Source: SMWC01 sp964466315
GTDB taxonomy: Bacteria; Pseudomonadota; Gammaproteobacteria; Steroidobacterales; Rariloculaceae
DNA: 64,000 bases
Assembly: GCA_964466315.1 (NCBI GenBank)
Contig: CAYXNS010000007.1
Coordinates: forward strand, 14,513 to 78,512
Direction: 5' to 3'
Shown: positions 35,453-41,584 of the stretch, in pieces
Position numbering within the stretch: the stretch's first letter is position 1
How the letters are laid out: the number at the start of each line of letters is the position of its first letter
The notes under the pieces: generated by a model
Seen by the model: the letters and a program-made list of their open reading frames with translations, nothing else
The model's database searches: none
What the model was told of the DNA's origin: nothing
Made by a program: the position numbers and the translations under genes

Positions 35453-35548
35453 ATGGTTGACAGGCTCCAGATCAACCTTGAAAGTAGTGGCTTCTGTAAA
35501 AAGATCCCCGGGCGCCGCCTAACCCGGCTAGCGAGAACCAAATGGTAG
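35453..35548 (+). CDS. Putative 31-residue leader peptide overlapping pilB
   Basis: ATG 35453 is preceded by AAAAGGAG with a 6-nt spacer, the best ribosome binding site in this gap. The frame encodes a basic, Cys-containing peptide that starts MVDRLQINLESS and ends RLARTKW, with TAG at 35546-35548. It overlaps the pilB start (ATGGTAG), while pilB has no Shine-Dalgarno of its own. Translation of pilB may therefore depend on this ORF by reinitiation. No homologue is recognised; expression is not shown. Confidence 0.45.
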   Translation: MVDRLQINLESSGFCKKIPGRRLTRLARTKW

Positions 35549-37266
35549 CGACTGCCGCAACCCAAGCCCCTCTCACGGGACTGCCCAGAAGGCTGGTCCA
35601 GGACGGCGTCGTCGCCGAAAAGGCCCTCGTCGAGGCTCTGGAGGAAACCAAGCAGGACAATATCTCCCTGGTCGCGTATCTCGTCACCAACGAACTGGGT
35701 GACCCGCGCCAGATAGCGATCGCAGCCGCTCATGAATTCGGTGTGCCGCTGCTCGATCTCGACGCAATCGAAGTCGATTTAGACGTCATCAGGCTCGTCT
35801 CCGAGAGTCTTCTGAATCGCTATAAGGTCCTGCCACTCATGCAACGCGGCAAGCGTCTCTATGTCGGCGTCTCCGACCCGACGAACCTGCAGGCACTCGA
35901 CGATATCGGCTTTCAGACCAGCCTTCGCATCGAGCCCGTCGTCGTCGAGCAGAACAAACTCGACAGCCATGTCGCTCGTGCCCTCGAAGCCGTCGATACA
36001 TCGATGTCTTCCTTCGACGACGACGACTTCGATCTAGAGAATCTCGAGGTCAGTAGCGGCGAAGAAGGACTCGATGACGACGTTCAGAGCTCCGATATCG
36101 ACGATGCGCCCGTTGTTCGCTTCGTGAACAAGGTCATGCTCGACGCCATCAAACGCAGCGCGTCGGACATTCACTTCGAGCCGTACGAGAGGTATTACAG
36201 AATACGTCTGCGTCAGGACGGTGTCCTGACCGAGATCGCCAAGCCACCCGCTGCCCTGGCCGTAAAGGTCGCGGCTCGGCTCAAGGTCATGGCGCGACTC
36301 AACATCGCCGAGCGCAGAGTTCCGCAGGACGGCCGCATCAAGATGAAGCTATCTAAGAATCGGGCCATCGATTTTCGTGTGAATACCTGCCCGACGTTAT
36401 TTGGCGAGAAGGTCGTCTGCCGGCTCCTGGATCCGACCAGCGCATCGATCGGCATCGATGCGCTCGGCTATGAAGAAGACCAGCAGGCGCTGTATGTAGA
36501 GCAGCTGTCGAAACCCTACGGCATGATCCTCGTTACGGGACCGACGGGTAGCGGCAAGACCGTGTCGCTCTATTCGGGGCTCAATATTCTCAACACGGCC
36601 GACCGCAACATCTCGACCGCCGAGGATCCGGCCGAGATCAATATGCCCGGCATCAACCAGGTCAACGTCAATCCGAAGGTGGGCTTGACGTTCGCGTCGT
36701 CGCTCAGAGCCTTCCTTCGACAGGACCCCGACATCATCATGGTCGGCGAGATTCGTGACCTCGAGACCGCGGAAATCGCGATCAAGGCCGCGCAGACCGG
36801 TCATCTCGTGCTCTCGACGCTGCACACGAACGATGCGCCCAAGACGCTGACACGCATGGTCGACATGGGAATCAAGCCCTATGCGATCGCGAGTTCGGTT
36901 AGCCTGATCATCGCGCAGCGGCTCGCCCGGCGCCTTTGCGCACATTGTAAGCAACCTATCGACGTACCGAAGGAAGCCTTGCTTAAGGAAGGCTTTACGG
37001 AAGCCGACGTCGATGAAGGCATCACGGTCTATTCGGCCGAAGGCTGCAACCAGTGCAACTCCGGCTATAAAGGCAGGTTGGGCATTTTTCAGGTCCTTCC
37101 GGTCAGCGAAACCATCGGGCGGATCATCATGGAAGGCGGTAACTCCCTCCAGATTGCCGATCAGGCTGTGGCCGAGGGTATTCCGGACCTCAGGCAGTCA
37201 GGCTTGAAGAAAGTCAGGGACGGGCTTACGAGCCTTGAGGAGATCAACCGCGTTACAATCGACTAG
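35542..37266 (+). CDS. pilB: Type IV pilus extension ATPase PilB
   Basis: 574 residues. N-terminal GspE/MshEN domain (LTGLPRRLVQDGVVAEKALVEALEETKQDNISLV), an acidic linker (FDDDDFDLENLEV), then the hexameric ATPase: SDIHFEPYE, Walker A GPTGSGKTVSLYSGL, Asp box, Walker B IIMVGEIRDLETAEIA, His box TGHLVLSTLHTND, and a tetracysteine zinc site (CAHC, CNQC). It powers pilus assembly. MshEN domains in some relatives bind c-di-GMP, and the Arg/Leu pattern RRLVQDG fits that motif; binding here is inference. Confidence 0.96.
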   Translation: MVATAATQAPLTGLPRRLVQDGVVAEKALVEALEETKQDNISLVAYLVTNELGDPRQIAIAAAHEFGVPLLDLDAIEVDLDVIRLVSESLLNRYKVLPLMQRGKRLYVGVSDPTNLQALDDIGFQTSLRIEPVVVEQNKLDSHVARALEAVDTSMSSFDDDDFDLENLEVSSGEEGLDDDVQSSDIDDAPVVRFVNKVMLDAIKRSASDIHFEPYERYYRIRLRQDGVLTEIAKPPAALAVKVAARLKVMARLNIAERRVPQDGRIKMKLSKNRAIDFRVNTCPTLFGEKVVCRLLDPTSASIGIDALGYEEDQQALYVEQLSKPYGMILVTGPTGSGKTVSLYSGLNILNTADRNISTAEDPAEINMPGINQVNVNPKVGLTFASSLRAFLRQDPDIIMVGEIRDLETAEIAIKAAQTGHLVLSTLHTNDAPKTLTRMVDMGIKPYAIASSVSLIIAQRLARRLCAHCKQPIDVPKEALLKEGFTEADVDEGITVYSAEGCNQCNSGYKGRLGIFQVLPVSETIGRIIMEGGNSLQIADQAVAEGIPDLRQSGLKKVRDGLTSLEEINRVTID

Positions 37267-37307
37267 CTCGATTGGCATCCAGTAGGCCTGCGGGAGAATA
37301 CTGACTC

Positions 37308-38525
37308 ATGGCTCAAAGCGCTGCGATAAAACAGGCTCCCTTCACCTGGAAAGGCACGGACCGCGCCGGCAAGAAAGTCAAAGGAAAGACCGTCGCCGTC
37401 AGCGAATCCGCGGTTCGTTCCGAGCTGCGCCGCCAGGGGGTGGTGCCCACCAGAGTTCGGAAGCAGAGTAAGCTCTTCACGAAGACGGGCAGGGTCAAGC
37501 CCGAAGATATCGCCATATTCTCGAGGCAGCTCGCGACGATGATGACCGCGGGTATCCCACTCGTGCAGGCCTTCGACATCATCGGCGTCGGCCACGAGAA
37601 CCCCGCCATGCAGAAACTCATCCTCGCGATCAAGACCGATGTCGAGGGCGGTACAGCGCTCGCGAATGCGTTGGCCAAACACCCGCTGCACTTCGATGAT
37701 CTATATGTGAATCTCGTGTCGGCGGGCGAGCAAGCCGGCGCACTGGAAACGTTGTTGGACAAGATCGCTACCTACAAGGAAAAGACGGAAGCGATCAAGA
37801 AGAAAATCAAGAAGGCGTTGTTTTATCCGGCCGCCGTTGTTGTCGTCGCGCTGATCGTAACGGCGGTTCTCATGATTTTCGTGATTCCGGAATTCGAGAG
37901 CCTGTTTCAGGGCTTCGGTGCGGACCTGCCGGCGTTCACTCGCATGGTGATCGACATCTCGAACTTCGTGCGTACCCAGGGCTGGCTGCTGCTGATCTTG
38001 ATTATCGGCTCGGTCGTCGGATTCATACAAGCCAAGAAGCGGTATCGCAAGATCCAGCACGGCGTCGATCGGGTCGCCCTGAAACTCCCCGTGATCGGCG
38101 TGATTCTCAACAAGTCGGCGATCGCGCGTTATGCGCGGACGCTGGCCACTACGTTCGCCGCGGGCGTACCGCTCGTCGAGGCATTGGATTCCGTTGCAGG
38201 CGCCTGCGGTAACGTCGTCTACGAGGGCGCGGTACTGAAGATGCGTGACGAGGTCGCGACCGGTCAGCGGCTGCGGCGAGCGATGGAAAATACCGAATTG
38301 TTCCCCAACATGGTAAACCAGATGATCGCGGTCGGCGAGGAGTCCGGATCTCTGGACGAGATGTCCGGCAAGGTCGCCGACTTCTACGAGGAAGAGGTCG
38401 ACAACGCGGTGGACAGCATGTCGAGTCTGCTCGAGCCGCTCATCATGTCGATCCTCGGTGTCCTCGTGGGTGGCCTCGTCATCGCGATGTACCTCCCGAT
38501 CTTCAAGATGGGCCAGGTCGTCTAA
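37308..38525 (+). CDS. pilC: Type IV pilus inner membrane platform protein PilC
   Basis: 405 residues, the usual length. Two T2SSF domains: DIAIFSRQLATMMTAGIPLVQAFDIIG in the first and SAIARYARTLATTFAAGVPLVEALDSVAG in the second, with three membrane helices near residues 175, 225 and 385. It anchors the PilB motor to the growing pilus. It lies 41 nt behind pilB in the pilB-C-D operon. Confidence 0.95.
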   Translation: MAQSAAIKQAPFTWKGTDRAGKKVKGKTVAVSESAVRSELRRQGVVPTRVRKQSKLFTKTGRVKPEDIAIFSRQLATMMTAGIPLVQAFDIIGVGHENPAMQKLILAIKTDVEGGTALANALAKHPLHFDDLYVNLVSAGEQAGALETLLDKIATYKEKTEAIKKKIKKALFYPAAVVVVALIVTAVLMIFVIPEFESLFQGFGADLPAFTRMVIDISNFVRTQGWLLLILIIGSVVGFIQAKKRYRKIQHGVDRVALKLPVIGVILNKSAIARYARTLATTFAAGVPLVEALDSVAGACGNVVYEGAVLKMRDEVATGQRLRRAMENTELFPNMVNQMIAVGEESGSLDEMSGKVADFYEEEVDNAVDSMSSLLEPLIMSILGVLVGGLVIAMYLPIFKMGQVV

Positions 38526-38598
38526 CGCCGTCGGAACTTGAACCCTTGCCCGGCAAGAATAGCTCCGCCTCTTTTTTCGAACACGCTGACTGAGTTAA

Positions 38599-39483
38599 GT
38601 GGAAATATTCGCGGCATTCCCCGGCGCGCATTTCCTGATCGCGGGCCTGGTCGGCCTCATCGTCGGTAGCTTTCTGAACGTCGTCGCCTATCGCGTGCCG
38701 ATCATGCTCGGACGCGCCTGGCGCGAACAGTGCACCAAGCTTCAGGCTGAAGATCTTCCGGAACCGGTCCACGCGGTTGGGAAGCCTTTCAATCTGATCA
38801 CGCCGAACTCGACCTGCCCCGAATGCGGGGGCGCGGTCGCCGTGCATCACAACATCCCGATAGTCAGTTATCTGTTTCTTCAAGGGTGCTGCACCCATTG
38901 CGGCACAAAGATCTCACCGCGATATCCCGTGATCGAAGCGGCCGCCGGGATCTTAAGCTTGATCGCCGCGTGGGTTTTCGGACCAACCCCCCAGCTCGTA
39001 CTCGCACTGCCGATCACCTGGACTCTGCTCGCCCTTGCGGTGATCGACATCGACCACAAACTCCTGCCGGACTCGATGACCCTACCGCTCATGTGGGCCG
39101 GCCTGCTCGCAAGCCTCTTTCGTAACGACGGCGTCGCGATATTCACGGACGTCACCTCGAGCGTCATCGGCGCTGCCGTCGGCTATCTCTCCCTATGGTG
39201 CGTTTACCAGGCCTTCAAACTCGTAACCGGCAAGGAAGGCATGGGCTACGGCGACTTCAAGCTGCTGGCCGCGTTGGGCGCCTGGCTCGGCTGGCAACTC
39301 TTGCCGCTCGTCATCATGCTGTCAGCGGTTGTCGGCGCGATCGTCGGCACCACCATGATCGTCTTCGGCGGTACCTCTCGCGAGACTCCGATCCCGTTCG
39401 GACCCTATCTCGCCGCTGCCGGTTGGATCGCATTACTCTGGGGCACGGAGCTGACTAGAATGTATGCGCAGTTCCTGAGCTGA
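38599..39483 (+). CDS. pilD: Prepilin leader peptidase / N-methyltransferase PilD
   Basis: 294 residues from GTG 38599. Membrane segment with VGLIVGSFLNVVAYRVP, cytoplasmic zinc-binding loop with CPECGG and CCTHCG, then further membrane helices with the two catalytic aspartates in DIDHKLLPD and GMGYGDFKLLA (A24 family). It cleaves and N-methylates PilA and minor pilins. Upstream AGTTAA is not a good ribosome binding site, so the start is somewhat uncertain. Confidence 0.94.
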   Translation: MEIFAAFPGAHFLIAGLVGLIVGSFLNVVAYRVPIMLGRAWREQCTKLQAEDLPEPVHAVGKPFNLITPNSTCPECGGAVAVHHNIPIVSYLFLQGCCTHCGTKISPRYPVIEAAAGILSLIAAWVFGPTPQLVLALPITWTLLALAVIDIDHKLLPDSMTLPLMWAGLLASLFRNDGVAIFTDVTSSVIGAAVGYLSLWCVYQAFKLVTGKEGMGYGDFKLLAALGAWLGWQLLPLVIMLSAVVGAIVGTTMIVFGGTSRETPIPFGPYLAAAGWIALLWGTELTRMYAQFLS

Positions 39484-39507
39484 TCCACGCGGTTGGGGGT
39501 ATCCGAA

Positions 39508-40119
39508 GTGTTTCGCGTCGGACTGACTGGAGGCATCGCCAGTGGCAAAACCACGGTCGCGAACCGTTTGAGTGAGCTGGGCGCGGGGATCGTGGACACG
39601 GACGAAGTCGCCCGCGAGGTAGTTGCACTGGACGAACCCGGTCTCGCAGCCGTCACTGCGACTTTCGGGCCCGGCGTCCTGCTCGACTCCGGCGAGCTGA
39701 ATCGCAGCGCCCTGCGCGCCATCGTTTTCCGAGACCCGGAAGAACGACGCAAGCTCGAGGGTATCCTGCATCCCCTGATTCGGGCACGTGCCCTTGATCA
39801 GATAGATGCTCTCGACGCGCCGTACGCCGTGATCGTCGTCCCGCTGCTCGTAGAAACGGGACTCGACGAGATTGTCGACCGTGTCCTCGTCGTCGACTGT
39901 TCGCGCAAAACCCAGCTCGAACGACTCATACAGCGCGACGGCATGAGCGACGCGGAAGCCGAAGCGATGGTGGCGGCACAGACCGACCGCGGCACATGTC
40001 TAGCGCATGCCGACAATATCCTGGACAACGATGGGGACCTCGCCTCGGCTCTCGAGCGGCTGGAATCGCTACATGCCGAGTACCTGCGACGAGCACGGAG
40101 CCACGATGATGGTTGCTGA
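39508..40119 (+). CDS. coaE: Dephospho-CoA kinase
   Basis: 203 residues from GTG 39508 (MFRVGLTGGIASGKTTV with the P-loop), with GGGGG upstream; a TTG at 39493 would add five residues. The lid and core residues VDTDEVAREV, HPLIRARA, PLLVETGL and VVDCSRKTQLERLIQRDG follow. It catalyses the last step of coenzyme A synthesis. The position after pilD and before zapD is the standard gammaproteobacterial order. Confidence 0.95.
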   Translation: MFRVGLTGGIASGKTTVANRLSELGAGIVDTDEVAREVVALDEPGLAAVTATFGPGVLLDSGELNRSALRAIVFRDPEERRKLEGILHPLIRARALDQIDALDAPYAVIVVPLLVETGLDEIVDRVLVVDCSRKTQLERLIQRDGMSDAEAEAMVAAQTDRGTCLAHADNILDNDGDLASALERLESLHAEYLRRARSHDDGC

Positions 40120-40178
40120 GGTCACCGCGACGCTTCTCCCCGTTTGCCGTGAGACTGATCGTCACGCAGAATACGGTG

Positions 40179-40982
40179 ATGGCTAAGATCGCCCCCGAAC
40201 TCACACAAGCTTCTGCGGAGAAGGGGCCCTTGGAGTTCGAGCAACCGCTATCGGAACGAATGCGGACATTTCTACGCATCGAGTTCCTCTATCAGCAGGC
40301 ACTCTTCCATTCCCGCGATCTGAATGGATTCAGCGCCCGCGCCGCTGTCACCTCGCTACTCGAGACCCTGGCGATCTTGAGCCGTGGGGATGTTCGCAGC
40401 GAGGTACTCAAGGAACTCGAACGCCACTCTTTGTTGCTCGCGGGCTATTCCTGCCAGCGCGACGTAGATCTCGATCGCGTGCAGGCGCTAATCCGTAAAG
40501 TCGATGTGCTGCGAGCGGCGCTCGCCGACAGCGGACCGCAGTTTTTTAGCTCGCTGAAGGAGTGCGAGTTTCTCAATATGATCAAGCATCGCAGCTCGAT
40601 ACCGGGCGGCACCTGTATGTTCGATCTGCCGGATTACGCTTACTGGCTGCGGCTACCGGTCACCGAGCGCTCCGATCAGTTTGATGAGTGGATGCGTGGA
40701 CTGCGCCCGGTCTGCGATGCCGTGTCGGAAGTTCTCTGGCTCACACGCCAGACGAACGACCCGATCGAACAAACCGCGATCGGCGGAATGTATCAGCATC
40801 AGATGGACCGCAATGAGCAGCCGACACTAGTGCGTGTCATCGTTTCCCCGGATGTCGGGGCCTTCCCCGAGATCAGCGCGGGCAAGCATCGGTCCACGGT
40901 CCGTTTCGTCACCTGGGCCGGTATCGACTCCCGCCCGACTCAAGTCGTCGACGATATCCCCTTCCTACTCGCGCTCTGCTGA
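40179..40982 (+). CDS. zapD: Cell division protein ZapD (FtsZ-bundling)
   Basis: 267 residues from ATG 40179. FEQPLSERMRTFLRIEFLYQQ matches the N-terminus of ZapD. The all-alpha N-terminal half (RDLNGFSARAAVTSLLETLAILSRGDVRSEVLKELERH) is followed by the beta-rich C-terminal part (YWLRLPVTERSDQFDEWMRGLRPVCDAV). It cross-links FtsZ filaments at the division ring. An upstream TTG at 40113 would overlap coaE but is unlikely. No yacG gene separates it from mutT. Confidence 0.92.
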   Translation: MAKIAPELTQASAEKGPLEFEQPLSERMRTFLRIEFLYQQALFHSRDLNGFSARAAVTSLLETLAILSRGDVRSEVLKELERHSLLLAGYSCQRDVDLDRVQALIRKVDVLRAALADSGPQFFSSLKECEFLNMIKHRSSIPGGTCMFDLPDYAYWLRLPVTERSDQFDEWMRGLRPVCDAVSEVLWLTRQTNDPIEQTAIGGMYQHQMDRNEQPTLVRVIVSPDVGAFPEISAGKHRSTVRFVTWAGIDSRPTQVVDDIPFLLALC

Positions 40983-41028
40983 ACGTCAAGAACAAAGGGA
41001 CCGCGCCCCTTTTTCATATTTTCTTTTA
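40983..41028. repeat. A-rich inverted repeat / bidirectional terminator, copy 5
   Basis: AAAGGGACC-GCG-CCCCTTT (40995-41014 region) is a short imperfect hairpin followed by T-rich sequence. The element spans the gap between the zapD stop and the convergent mutT stop (TTA 41026-41028 on the plus strand), ending TTTTCTTTTA as copy 1 does. Likely terminates both genes. Confidence 0.6.
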
Positions 41029-41418
41029 ACGCAGCGCCGCGACGATCGGTAGATCGGCGGGCAGGAGAGCAATATTCGCCAGGGCCTCCGGCTGGACCCA
41101 ATCGATCACCTGATCTTCGCGCGGACGCGGCTCGCCCGTGTACTCCAGGACCGTCCAGACGTCGAGATGCACCTCGAGATCCGGGTACTCATGGGTCAGT
41201 CCCATGAGGGGCTCCGCACCGATTACCTCGACGCCGAGTTCCTCCGACAACTCGCGCGCAAGCGCCACCTCGCGCTCCTCTCCTGAGCGGCGCTTACCGC
41301 CTGGGAACTCCCAGAAACCAGCCAGGTGCGTGCCAGGCCGACGCTGGTTGACGAGGATCCGGCCGGCTGAGTCCCGGATGATGCCGACAACGACGTCTAT
41401 TGCCGCCGCCGTGCCCAA
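41026..41418 (-). CDS. mutT: 8-oxo-dGTP diphosphatase MutT
   Basis: 130 residues. Nudix box GGKRRSGEEREVALARELSEELGVEV preceded by VNQRRPGTHLAGFWEFPGG, as in MutT, which removes oxidised dGTP from the nucleotide pool. The start is uncertain: TTG 41418 is the nearest open codon and lies 14 nt from repeat copy C, whose upstream frame is open but without a start. A start shortly inside (near IDVVVGIIRD) is possible. It lies downstream of secA as in E. coli. Confidence 0.87.
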   Translation of the reverse strand: MGTAAAIDVVVGIIRDSAGRILVNQRRPGTHLAGFWEFPGGKRRSGEEREVALARELSEELGVEVIGAEPLMGLTHEYPDLEVHLDVWTVLEYTGEPRPREDQVIDWVQPEALANIALLPADLPIVAALR

Positions 41419-41431
41419 CGCAACTTTGACT

Positions 41432-41543
41432 GAGACCGGCGGGTGGGATGGTTCGTGTCGACCCGAAGACCTCTGGCAACCCGGGTAAAAAGAGCGTGGC
41501 GGGTAAGGCGCGGGGGAGACATGACCATCGCGACCGCTGTTTG
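41432..41543 (+). repeat. 112-bp dispersed repeat, copy C
   Basis: Lies between the secA stop (41585) and the mutT start (41418). It starts GAGACCGGCGGG, holds GATGGTTCGTGTCGACCCGAA and GAGACATGACCATCGCGACC, and ends GCTGTTTG. Ungapped alignment to copies A (16120) and B (25073). If secA and mutT are cotranscribed, the repeat lies inside the transcript. Confidence 0.85.
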
Positions 41544-41584
41544 CGGTTACGCTGAGTAGCGTATCACGAACAGGGGGCGGGGCT

